Source: Thermofilum sp.
GTDB lineage: Archaea; Thermoproteota; Thermoprotei; Thermofilales; Thermofilaceae
Direction: 5' to 3'
DNA length: 6,664 bases
Assembly: GCA_020832965.1 (NCBI GenBank)
Contig: JAJHRM010000142.1
Span: 1-6,664, forward strand
In this document: positions 1-5,995 of the stretch, piece after piece
How positions within the stretch are numbered: the stretch's first letter is position 1
How the letters are laid out: each line of letters begins with the position of its first letter
Notes under the pieces: model-generated
The model's database searches: none
Seen by the model: the letters and a program-made list of their open reading frames with translations, nothing else
Told to the model about the DNA's origin: nothing
Made by a program: the position numbers and the translations under genes

Positions 1-111
1 CAACGAGTTTACGACCAAGCCAACAGGCGGGGATTGCGAACGAGTACTAGGCTCAACTCCCAGCTCCGCTTAACGAGTTATGTTATCGAGCGCTTGGAGC
101 ACGCTTTCTAG
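1..111 (+). CDS. Possible C-terminal end of a gene cut by the window edge
   Basis: The frame starting at base 1 is open to a TAG at 109-111, giving 36 residues that end in YVIERLEHAF. The tail is rich in Arg and Leu and could be the last helices of a protein that starts outside the window. I recognise no family. The second + frame is also open, to base 73, so openness alone is weak evidence. The minus strand here has early stops in all frames. The ORF runs convergently into the small membrane ORF ending at 83 and overlaps its last bases, which lowers confidence that both are real. Confidence 0.22.
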   Translation, partial: QRVYDQANRRGLRTSTRLNSQLRLTSYVIERLEHAF

Positions 112-298
112 CTTTCACCACAAAGACGGCTACCGCGGCTAGCAGCCCGAGCAGCGGGTACGCGCGCGTGTAGTCCTTCCTCCAGACGGCAACTAGGCTC
201 CTAGGCTTGTTTACAAGCACCTTCGCCCTCTCGCTCACGCCCCAAAGCCCTTCTCCAGCGCAACCCTCCAGTTCTCCAGCGTTCCGCTCAACGTCCAA
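83..298 (-). CDS. Small hypothetical membrane protein
   Basis: A 71-residue ORF with a TTG start, preceded at about 12 bases by AGGAG. Residues 1-45 are mixed and charged. Residues 48-61 (YPLLGLLAAVAVFV) form one membrane helix near the C-terminus, followed by a basic tail (KARKRAPSAR), as in tail-anchored or positive-inside proteins. It starts 28 bases after the vapC remnant stop, on the same strand, so it could belong to the same transcript. The start lies next to an alternating CG tract (300-307), and a second tract lies inside it (161-168). It could be the end of a broken gene instead of a complete small one. No family recognised. Confidence 0.35.
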   Translation of the reverse strand: MDVERNAGELEGCAGEGLWGVSERAKVLVNKPRSLVAVWRKDYTRAYPLLGLLAAVAVFVVKARKRAPSAR

Positions 299-326
299 TG
301 CGCGCGCCGCGCTCCTCTGTTACATC

Positions 327-715
327 TCAAAGCAATAGTACTTTTACATTCATCCTTCTCGCAGCCTCGGCCTGCGTAGCGTCGCACGTTACGAGTTCCA
401 ATCCTTTCTTTTTAGCCAACGCGATAAACAACGCGTCGTACACCGTGACCTTGGCTTCCACAGCTATCTTGAAAGCATCCGTAAGATAGCTTTCCTGGGG
501 CTCCATGCGTAAAGCCCTATTCTCGACTATGTCCCGGACAACTTCCACTGCAACTTCATAGCTCATCTCGTTTCTCGCAACCTTTTTCCCACAACGCATT
601 GGCAATCTCTTTCGCAGAGAGATCGAGCGTAAGTACCCCTTCCAACATTACCTGCTCGACCCTCTCCCATCCTGGCTCCCTAATTGGCAAGGGCAGAGGA
701 ATCAATGACTCTCAC
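327..715 (-). pseudogene. vapC: VapC-like PIN-domain ribonuclease toxin, frameshifted
   Basis: PIN-domain toxins of VapBC modules are small Mg2+-dependent endoribonucleases held inactive by their antitoxin. The longest intact piece (327-605) carries the second half of the fold, with TVYDALFIALA and LVTCDATQ, including two of the acidic catalytic residues. Upstream in another frame are REPGWERVEQV and AKEIANALW, which supply the catalytic Glu. In a third frame a GTG at 715 gives VRVIDSSALA, with the first catalytic Asp. The pieces join in the right order for a protein of about 130 residues, normal for VapC. The breaks are near 681-688 and in the T5 run at 583-587 (A5 on the coding strand), where one extra A restores NALWEKKVARNE. 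All four acidic residues survive, so decay is recent or the breaks are sequence errors. The GTG overlaps the antitoxin end by 14 bases. Confidence 0.75.
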
Positions 716-865
716 GGTCCTCCCTCACGCTCCCAGCAGCAAAGCCCTCAAGGCTTGGCGTCACACCAGCAAGAAGCCCATCCCACTTTTCAATCATCCT
801 ACGAATCCTTATTTTCCAAACAAGCTCCATCAAGAAGACTCTGACCCATCTACGAAAAGAGACAC
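702..865 (-). pseudogene. vapB: VapB-like antitoxin, probably frameshifted at the N-terminus
   Basis: The frame ending with TGA at 702-704 reads from an ATG at 830 as 42 residues and ends FAAGSVREDRESH. This Arg/Asp-rich tail is what I associate with small archaeal VapB antitoxins overlapping a VapC that starts VRVID. The middle (WKIRIRRMIEKWDGLLAG) is a plausible basic helix. A better-supported start is the GTG at 865: it has AAGGAGGT at 877-884, 11 bases upstream, and a TATA-like TTATAA at 907-912. That frame stops after 11 codons and lies one base out of phase with the tail, so one missing base would join them. The frame of the tail is also open upstream to about base 924 but has no ATG or GTG there. 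Position before a PIN gene is the strongest support. Confidence 0.55.
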
Positions 866-876
866 CGTTTTTCGGA

Positions 877-912
877 ACCTCCTTAACGTCCGTAGGGATC
901 CCCCACTTATAA
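877..912 (-). promoter_or_regulatory. Promoter and ribosome binding site of the vapBC remnant
   Basis: On the minus strand TTATAA (912-907) lies about 26 bases before a strong Shine-Dalgarno match AAGGAGGT (884-877), so a transcript would begin close to that site and have a short leader. The GTG at 865 follows. The arrangement supports a minus-strand transcript from here toward base 83. Confidence 0.4.
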
Positions 913-1238
913 TGGCCTCATTTTGTCTCGTAAATAATTAAGTAAACAGGATGATATATTTTACTCGAACTAGGGCCATTGCCTCAGAAATTGTCAACAA
1001 TTAAAATCCTAAATACGTCATGTCAATGTGGACCTGGGTCAAAGACAAACAATCACGGAACCCCCAGTGCTGTCAAGATCTTCCAAACCGGTGTGCGCCA
1101 GCATTAAGCTATCAATTTACATGTTAGCAATGACGGGGAATTAAGGAACCCAAAAATATAGTCATCTGTAAAGGTAGAAAGCATTAACAATCTTTTTAGG
1201 GACAATAACTATTCAAATTATAAAGGCGAAGGCGATCC
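913..1238. other. Gene-free interval of about 320 bases
   Basis: Nothing in either strand supports a full gene. A + frame from 1020 gives 35 residues with four Cys, and a minus frame gives a short tail ending VWKILTALGVP at about 1060-1110, which might be the last residues of a lost gene; neither is convincing. AATTGT and ACAATT form a small inverted repeat at 989-1002. AT-rich blocks near 1152-1160 and 1216-1223 could be promoter elements for the gene at 1239, but the second is too close to the ATG for a normal TATA-to-start distance. Confidence 0.4.
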
Positions 1239-1730
1239 ATGAGCTCCCAGCTCAAACAGAGACTCCTAAAGCTCCTAAAGGAGGACGAAGAGTTCAGATA
1301 CGCCGTAGCCGGCCTCCTCGGCCTAGAAGAAATACTAAAAAGGCTGGACAAAAATGAGGAGCAACTCGTCAAGCTAAGGGAAGATTTCAATAAAATAAGA
1401 GAAGACATGAATAGGGGATTTGAACTCATCGAAAGAAGGATATCTGCTCTTGGGGCAAGATGGGGATTCCAGACAGAGGAAGCATTCAGAGAGGCACTTA
1501 AAGGAATGCTCGAGAAAGAATTCGACGTAAAGATAGAGAGATGGATCACAAAGGACACCGAAGGAATAGTCTACGATTACCCAAGCGAGGTAGAAATAGA
1601 CATAGCCATAAAGGACGGCGAAACCATCCTAATAGAGATATCTTCCCACATAAAGCCATCCGACATACCAACCTTCAAGAGAAAAGCCCAACTCTACGAG
1701 AAAACAACAAGCAAAAAGCGCGCGCGCTAG
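1239..1730 (+). CDS. DUF3782-like PD-(D/E)XK nuclease-fold protein, C-terminus truncated
   Basis: The N-terminus (KEDEEFRYAVAGLLGLEEILKR) is typical of a large archaeal family with a helical start, a coiled coil (about residues 30-70, Glu/Lys/Arg-rich) and a C-terminal PD-(D/E)XK-like domain. LGARWGFQTEEAFREAL (71-87) begins that domain. VEID (D121) and LIEIS (E133) match the core strands; the usual catalytic Lys of E-x-K is Ser135 here, so nuclease activity is doubtful. Members in my memory run to roughly 190-200 residues and end with a strand-helix-strand after LYE-x-x-TG-x-K; this one stops at 163, at KKRAR, inside a GCGCGCGCGC tract. One extra base in the A5 run (1713-1717) would continue as ALVHYLRVEIRT to a stop ending at 1777, which resembles part of the missing tail. 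Biological role unknown. A weak ribosome binding site (GGCGAT) precedes the ATG. Confidence 0.75.
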   Translation: MSSQLKQRLLKLLKEDEEFRYAVAGLLGLEEILKRLDKNEEQLVKLREDFNKIREDMNRGFELIERRISALGARWGFQTEEAFREALKGMLEKEFDVKIERWITKDTEGIVYDYPSEVEIDIAIKDGETILIEISSHIKPSDIPTFKRKAQLYEKTTSKKRAR

Positions 1731-1873
1731 TCCACTATTTGAGAGTCGAAATTAGAACCATCTGGATTGAGAAATAATTCTCGATACCTACTCTTGCTCA
1801 TCGCTTTACTTAACTGAATGCGCTTAAAAAATGTTTCGCGCTGTGTCGGAACGTATGGGAATGGAGAGAAATG

Positions 1874-1903
1874 CTTAAATATTAACGTTATTATGAGATT
1901 TCT
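1874..1903 (+). promoter_or_regulatory. Promoter of the aspartoacylase-family gene
   Basis: CTTAAATATT at 1874-1883 is a good archaeal TATA box. Its centre lies 26 bases before the ATG at 1904, so transcription should begin at or next to the start codon, giving a leaderless mRNA. No Shine-Dalgarno sequence precedes the ATG, which agrees. The 143 bases from 1731 to 1873 hold no other feature I can support. Confidence 0.5.
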
Positions 1904-2614
1904 ATGCCCGGCGCGTTAGCTACAAGCGATATATACGTCGGCGAAATAGCTCTCTGTAAGCTGTTTATAAGGAAGATAACGTTAAAACAGTCATCCGAGC
2001 CGAAAATAGCTGTAGTGAGTAATCTTCACGGAGACGAGACGAGCAGCCTGTTCATAGTTTCAGGGCTGCTTAGAGAACTTAAGGAAGCGAAAATAAAGCG
2101 GGGAGAGATCAATTTCTTCGTTTTTTCAAACCCTGCTGCCTTCCTTTTGAGGGAGAGAACGTGGAAGGATCGGGTAGACCTGAACAGGATATTCCCCGGA
2201 AAACCTAGCGAGAATTTAACATCAGACATAGCACTCAAACTCAGCGAAGAACTGGGGAGAATGGATTTAGTGATAGATCTGCACAACATGAATGCCCGCA
2301 CAGCCCTTCTAGGGCTCTTCCCCTATATAAAGGAAAAGGGGAGTGAAGAGACCGAGAGGAAAACGCTTGAGATGATTATCAAATTCTCGCCCGATATAAT
2401 TTGGAAAATAGTTGAAAGCAAGTACTCTAACGCCCTAAGGCCATATCTCTCCAGCCTAGGCATACCAAATTTTGCCGTGGAGATGAATCCTCCAGAGTTT
2501 TTGACACCGGAAGAGATGCATAGAGTTAAGAATGGCATAAAAAGGGTGTTGTCTGAATGGGGTGTGATCGACTTCGATGAAAAGAAGGATAGAGAGAAAA
2601 AATACCCATCGTAA
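1904..2614 (+). CDS. Aspartoacylase/succinylglutamate desuccinylase family, catalytic domain
   Basis: Zinc-dependent amidohydrolases of this family (AstE/ASPA, related to M14 carboxypeptidases) cleave N-acyl amino acids. The motifs appear in order: NLHGDE (40-45; zinc ligands H42 and E45), DLNRIFPG (92-99; Asn-Arg contact to the substrate carboxylate) and DLHN (125-128; third ligand H127). VEMNPPEF (about 190-197) probably supplies the catalytic acidic residue. The reading frame ends at 2614, after 236 residues, in an Asp/Lys-rich stretch just where the family's C-terminal domain should begin; that domain follows at once in the -1 frame (next entry). With one more A in the run at 2597-2602 the product would be 313 residues, normal for the family. 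The substrate cannot be told from the sequence. Start chosen by the TATA spacing. Confidence 0.85.
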   Translation: MPGALATSDIYVGEIALCKLFIRKITLKQSSEPKIAVVSNLHGDETSSLFIVSGLLRELKEAKIKRGEINFFVFSNPAAFLLRERTWKDRVDLNRIFPGKPSENLTSDIALKLSEELGRMDLVIDLHNMNARTALLGLFPYIKEKGSEETERKTLEMIIKFSPDIIWKIVESKYSNALRPYLSSLGIPNFAVEMNPPEFLTPEEMHRVKNGIKRVLSEWGVIDFDEKKDREKKYPS

Positions 2615-2844
2615 TTCGAAGGAAGATCATTTCGCAATACAGCGGTTTGTTTAGCCCTTCGGTTAAACCTCTAGAGAAAGTGGAGAAAGGACAAGGGCTG
2701 GGGGAGATATCACGCGATCTGATAGATTGGTCAACAGTAGAATCCTCCACCAATGGCATACTCATGCGCATTTCGCCTCGAAGGTTCGTTGACACTGGCG
2801 ATGAGCTAGCCTCCGTTGGGGAAATAGAGGAATGGGCTCCTTAG
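2597..2844 (+). CDS. C-terminal domain of the aspartoacylase-family protein, in the -1 frame
   Basis: Read one frame back from the A6 run, the sequence gives KIPIVIRRKIISQYSGLFS and then KVEKGQGLGEI and VDTGDELASVGEIEEW, to a TAG at 2842-2844. This is the small all-beta (lipoyl-like barrel) domain that closes the family, with its usual 'SGLF-P-VK-...-V-KGQ-LG-I' pattern. No ribosome binding site or good start codon begins it: the first TTG (2647) would remove the first strands. It is therefore the second part of the gene above, joined by a single-base change, by -1 ribosomal slippage or by RNA polymerase slippage on the A run. It shows no internal stop or decay. Confidence 0.75.
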
Positions 2845-2892
2845 CGCATGCTACAGCATTGTTTCCCTTGCATATTAAATATGCTGGTTAAA

Positions 2893-2919
2893 ATAAACCA
2901 TAAAAATTATCTGGTTTAT
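2893..2919. terminator. Inverted repeat and T run between convergent genes
   Basis: ATAAACCA (2893-2900) and TGGTTTAT (2912-2919) are perfect 8-base arms around an 11-base loop. The minus strand of the loop contains TTTTT (2906-2902), 17 bases past the synthetase stop, a plausible archaeal U-rich terminator. GCATAT and ATATGC (2870-2884) form a second small inverted repeat nearby. Function in termination is inferred from position. Confidence 0.35.
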
Positions 2920-2922
2920 CGG

Positions 2923-4125
2923 CTATCTAGTTACTTCGAATGTCCTCACTAGCTCGTAGAGCTTTCTTCCGGGTCCTTCCTCGAAATGCCTTCTAACAGG
3001 TGCTATGAGTGAATCTAGAGCACGTGCCAGGCTTATCTTTAGGTCCAGCGGGTCGATCTTCCCTGCGTCGTAGTCTCTTTCCAGCTCGCTGTAGTCATAG
3101 TATGTTTCCTCTCTCTTCCCCATTAGTTCAAACCTTCCATAAGCTCTGAATACTATTTCCTTTACATAGACAAGTACAGGGTTTTCCACAACTACCTCCT
3201 CTGTCTTCTCTTGACCACCCACTTTTCTACGCACTGTTAGCTTGATCTTTGATTGAGGAGGGCAGAAGGCTCTCCTCACTTTCCTCTCGATAACCTCCGG
3301 TGGGTCGTGAACGTAGATGCTTGTTTCCGGCTTTGATTTGCTCATTTTGGAGGATATCGCTACGTCTACTAGGGCTTCCTCGTCGAAGCCACCGGTCACC
3401 TCCACCGGACTGCCCAAGCTCGGGAGCATCCTGTGGTGGAGCAGAACGGGCTTGCCATTTACACCACAACCCTCGTAGCCGAGCCACATGTAAAGGGGTC
3501 TTCCCGCGAACTCTGTAGTGGCAATCTCCCTAGCTAGTACGTTGACCTTCCTCTGGTCCAGCCCCAGCTGACAGATGTCGGCTTTTATGTGGAAGATGTC
3601 GGCGCACTGCATACTCGGGTAGAAGTAGAATGCCGTTGGTTGCTCCTCCCTCGCTACCCTCCCTGCGATTGTTAACGCCCGGGCGGTGCGTTTGAGGGTG
3701 TGCGATTTCGCGATCAACAAGACTTTACGCCAATACTCGGGGTCGTCGAAGAAGTCTTTGTGCCACACCACCTCCACCTTGCTAAAGTCCAGGCCCAGAT
3801 TCTCACCGGAAACCCTCCAAACCTCCACGAAGTACCTGGCCGCCTCCCTTATCTTTTCTATGTCACCTCCGAGCTTGTTGTTGATCCACGCAAACGTGTC
3901 AGCTAGCAAGAGCTTGAACCTCACCCCAGCTTTCACGATATCCCTTAGCAACAGTGGCCTGTACACTCCGAGAGGCAGGTGGGCAAACCCGCTGGGTTCA
4001 AAACCGTCGTACGCAACAGGCTCACTTTTAGTTTCCAGCAAAATCTTCAATTCCTTCTCTGTAACGATCTCTCCCTTATCTCCAGCTATGTTTTTAAGCA
4101 GAGCCAACCTCTCTTCCAAATCCAT
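2923..4125 (-). CDS. tyrS: Tyrosyl-tRNA synthetase, archaeal type
   Basis: Class I synthetase that charges tRNA-Tyr in the cytoplasm. From the start chosen it has 400 residues: YDGFEPSG (39-46) is the tyrosine-pocket loop, HLPLG (49-53) the HIGH-class motif, YPSMQCADIF (169-178) and LGLDQRKVNVLARE (187-200) are typical TyrRS substrate-binding blocks, and KMSKS (260-264) is intact. The C-terminal part after about 320 is the anticodon-binding region. The frame is open to 4179, but the ATG at 4125 is preferred: GGAGGGAGGGA lies at 4129-4139, homology begins here, and the extra 18 codons would cross the promoter palindrome. It is somewhat longer than many archaeal TyrRS. The cognate tRNA-Tyr gene lies directly upstream on the other strand, which supports Tyr over the related Trp enzyme. 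No sign of damage. Confidence 0.93.
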   Translation of the reverse strand: MDLEERLALLKNIAGDKGEIVTEKELKILLETKSEPVAYDGFEPSGFAHLPLGVYRPLLLRDIVKAGVRFKLLLADTFAWINNKLGGDIEKIREAARYFVEVWRVSGENLGLDFSKVEVVWHKDFFDDPEYWRKVLLIAKSHTLKRTARALTIAGRVAREEQPTAFYFYPSMQCADIFHIKADICQLGLDQRKVNVLAREIATTEFAGRPLYMWLGYEGCGVNGKPVLLHHRMLPSLGSPVEVTGGFDEEALVDVAISSKMSKSKPETSIYVHDPPEVIERKVRRAFCPPQSKIKLTVRRKVGGQEKTEEVVVENPVLVYVKEIVFRAYGRFELMGKREETYYDYSELERDYDAGKIDPLDLKISLARALDSLIAPVRRHFEEGPGRKLYELVRTFEVTR

Positions 4126-4143
4126 AAGTCCCTCCCTCCACGA

Positions 4144-4174
4144 AAAGTATATTAACCACTGGTTAATATACTTT
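4144..4174. promoter_or_regulatory. Perfect palindrome with back-to-back promoters for tyrS and tRNA-Tyr
   Basis: Two perfect 15-base arms, AAAGTATATTAACCA (4144-4158) and its reverse complement (4160-4174), meet at C4159. Each strand therefore presents the same AAAG-TATATTAA element, a BRE plus TATA box in archaeal terms. On the plus strand the TATA core sits about 27-33 bases before the tRNA 5' end (4181). On the minus strand it predicts a start near 4139, giving a leader of about 14 bases with the tyrS ribosome binding site. Sequence symmetry and spacing are seen directly; promoter use is inferred. Confidence 0.65.
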
Positions 4175-4180
4175 ATCATA

Positions 4181-4313
4181 CCCCCGGTAGCTCAGCGGTA
4201 GAGCGGCCGGCTGTAGCCCCTGTGGCCCGCGGCGACAGGCGTCAAACGCTGGAATGAGACCGCGGCAGTCGGCGGGAACCGGCGGGTCCTGGGTTCAAGT
4301 CCCAGCCGGGGGA
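4181..4313 (+). tRNA. tRNA-Tyr(GTA) with a 61-base intron at 37/38
   Basis: The acceptor strands are CCCCCGG (4181-4187) and CCGGGGG (4306-4312), with discriminator A4313; the C1-G72 pair and A73 are the archaeal tyrosine identity elements. D stem GCTC/GAGC (4190-4193, 4201-4204), anticodon stem GCCGG/CCGGC (4206-4210, 4279-4283), variable loop GGGTC, T stem CTGGG/CCCAG around TTCAAGT. The loop reads CTGTAG-A with anticodon GTA (4213-4215); the intron fills 4217-4277. The spliced tRNA is 72 bases and CCA is not encoded. CTGT (4211-4214) can pair with GCGG (4272-4275), with two G-U pairs, as the central helix of a bulge-helix-bulge, but the inner helix is weak, so the motif is probably relaxed. 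U33-N-U35-A36-R37 fits the Pus7 target for pseudouridine 35. Confidence 0.95.
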
Positions 4314-4540
4314 TCACTTTGAATAAATAAGAGACCTCCTTCATGTAACTTTACTTTTCTTAGAACTTATTTCTAAATTTATTTAATCAACTTTGGTATG
4401 ATTAGAGCGTAATAAAAGAGTTAATAAAAAGCGCTATTAAAAGAAATCTTGAATATACCACATAATTATACAGCAAATGCAAACCGTTCTATCATCTGCT
4501 GATGCTCCCATTCTCTTATTATACCTTTTGACTATATTTG
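4314..4540. other. AT-rich interval without a supported gene
   Basis: TTTACTTTTCTT (about 4350-4361) lies some 37 bases after the tRNA and may end its transcript. The rest is AT-rich, with many short A and T runs. A 24-codon minus ORF from an ATG near 4509 has no homology that I recognise and is not called. No copy of the tRNA 3' end, as would mark an integration site, is present here or elsewhere in the window. Confidence 0.35.
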
Positions 4541-5662
4541 CTAATGGTATGCTAAGAGGCTAAAAAGTAACAGTGAGAGGAAGAGCGTAATCGAAATGAT
4601 TAAGACAAGAAGCCTGCGTGAGGGTGCACTATCGATACTATCATAAATAGATATTGTTAAGCCTGCCCATAAAATCCATAATGACAGGGATGCCAGCTCA
4701 GATGGAAAGATGTTCTCTATTCTTAAGATTTTAAAACCTATATATATTACTAAAATTCCAGCAATGATACGAAATTGTCCTCCTTCTTTGATTAATTTTT
4801 CGACATATTTTTCGAATGGTAGAAGAAAGACAAAAGACGTCGCTCCTATTCCTAAAATGGCTGTGGAAGCAAGAACATATGCAAAATTTAAAAATTTTTC
4901 AGCTAGAATAGGTGTCTTAAAGATTAATATTACCTTAGGAAGAATTACCCCTAATACGGTACCTATGAGTGCACTAAGGGGTGGATCGATATGGAATTTC
5001 ATCTTATGTGCAAAGTAATGAAGGCCAGCGATAGTTAGGCAAAATATAAGGAATAAATATATTATGCTAGCCCATTCATTAACAGTAATAAAATGAATAA
5101 GGAAAGAGAAGAACACACCTATTGTCACTAGTAACAATGCAATATGGTATGATGTTAGCACGTGATCAAACTCCCGGTTTGATATTAACTCCCTCTTCAT
5201 TATCCTCCTTATTATCTGGCGTGAGATTTCTCTTATATCATCGTCCAGCCGCTCTGAAACTATTGAGAGCCCTATTGTAACTACGGCTAATCCTCCAAAA
5301 ATACTAAATAACATACCGTAAGTTTTACCTTTTATAAATTCTTCAAAAATAGTTGCTGCTGCGCTAGCGAACAGTATTCCAACCAATATCATAGGTAGTA
5401 AAAATAACAGGATACGTTTCAATCCCATTTGTCCTTTTAAGCTTAATGCTATTGACCAACAACCTGGACCACTTACATAGAGCAGACCAGATACTACAAC
5501 GTTCCCTATGCTACTTGTAGATAGGTACCCTCCTATGCACTGCAATATAAGGTTCGAGTCGAAGAACGCTAGAGAATGTAAAGCGATAAGCTTTCCTAGT
5601 TTAGGGAGAGAGGCCTGAGGAGAGCTCTGGCTAACTGAAGGCGACTCTGAGGGAAGACTCAA
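4541..5662 (-). CDS. Multi-spanning membrane protein of unknown function
   Basis: About 373 residues with a Ser/Pro-rich, soluble N-terminus (1-22) and roughly ten hydrophobic segments (about 50-75, 82-105, 115-136, 171-192, 196-217, 226-247, 258-283, 297-313, 320-341, 350-372). A charged loop (137-168; RLDDDIREISRQIIRRIMKRE) lies after the fourth. Two stretches look alike: GPGCWSIAL followed by a basic turn and a Gly-rich helix (GGLAVVTIGLSIV), and GIGATSFVF followed by RIIAGILVIYIGFKIL. Such paired halves are seen in LysE/CcdA-type transporters, but I cannot place it in a named family. The gene is much richer in A and T than its neighbours, suggesting a different origin. The TTG at 5662 is the start given; a GTG at 5688 in the same frame fits the promoter spacing for a leaderless start and may be the true one. 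Confidence 0.8.
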   Translation of the reverse strand: MSLPSESPSVSQSSPQASLPKLGKLIALHSLAFFDSNLILQCIGGYLSTSSIGNVVVSGLLYVSGPGCWSIALSLKGQMGLKRILLFLLPMILVGILFASAAATIFEEFIKGKTYGMLFSIFGGLAVVTIGLSIVSERLDDDIREISRQIIRRIMKRELISNREFDHVLTSYHIALLLVTIGVFFSFLIHFITVNEWASIIYLFLIFCLTIAGLHYFAHKMKFHIDPPLSALIGTVLGVILPKVILIFKTPILAEKFLNFAYVLASTAILGIGATSFVFLLPFEKYVEKLIKEGGQFRIIAGILVIYIGFKILRIENIFPSELASLSLWILWAGLTISIYDSIDSAPSRRLLVLIISITLFLSLLLFSLLAYH

Positions 5663-5710
5663 ATTATTTTGGGGGTAAATATTACCACCAAGTTTATTTT
5701 TCTTGGATCC

Positions 5711-5720
5711 TTATTTAAGC
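5711..5720 (-). promoter_or_regulatory. TATA box of the membrane-protein gene
   Basis: On the minus strand this reads GCTTAAATAA, a good archaeal TATA box. Its centre is about 27 bases before the in-frame GTG at 5688, which argues for a leaderless transcript starting there and not at the TTG at 5662. The box is AT-rich enough that it could also serve the divergent plus strand. Confidence 0.4.
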
Positions 5721-5752
5721 TTTGCGCACGTTGCGCGCGCGCCCCGTAGCTT

Positions 5753-5995
5753 TTGGGAACTTCCGAGGTTGTGAGGCCTCTAGCCCTGCTGGCTAAGTGG
5801 CATAATAGCTGCGTTGAGCCAGTCGACTACGCCTGCAACGTAGGTGGCTACGAAGTGAGGCTGAAGCCCCTCGCCGAGGTTCTACGCTTAGCGGATGCCG
5901 CGAACCTCTCGAGGAAGCGTGGGAAATTCATTTACGGGCATATTGCGGACGATTGCAAAAGCGACCATCCTTCGCGCGCGAGCAACAGAAGGTAA
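5753..5995 (+). pseudogene. HD-domain-like protein fragment
   Basis: Residues from SEVVRPLALLAKWHN to RLKPLAEVLRLADAANLSRKR look like the second half of an HD-superfamily phosphohydrolase, where a 'wH' helix and an 'LAD' metal-ligand helix follow each other. The earlier H and HD motifs are absent. Upstream, another frame reads SFAHVARAPRSFWEL and would join to SEVVRP if one base were added near 5760, but it has no start codon. A GCGCGCGCGC tract lies at 5733-5742, just before the fragment. The last 25 or so residues (after about 5930) are not family-like and overlap a minus-strand gene. TTG 5753 has no ribosome binding site. I read it as a remnant; the HD assignment is from pattern only. Confidence 0.4.

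Noticed and set aside
298..489. Plus-strand ORF of 63 residues opposite the vapC remnant
   Set aside because: It is antisense to a region with clear PIN motifs, and its Ser/Thr/Ala-rich product looks like a shadow translation.
1020..1127. Short Cys-rich + ORF (35 codons), and on the minus strand a transposase-like tail ending LTALGVP
   Set aside because: Both are very short, have no ribosome binding site or terminal repeats, and I cannot tie either to a named family.
3686..4201. Plus-strand ORF of 171 residues
   Set aside because: It lies antisense to tyrS and crosses the promoter palindrome into the tRNA; tyrS is certain, so this is a shadow.
4181..4313. tRNA gene as an active integration site (att)
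   Set aside because: No second copy of the tRNA 3' end and no integrase gene occur in the window.
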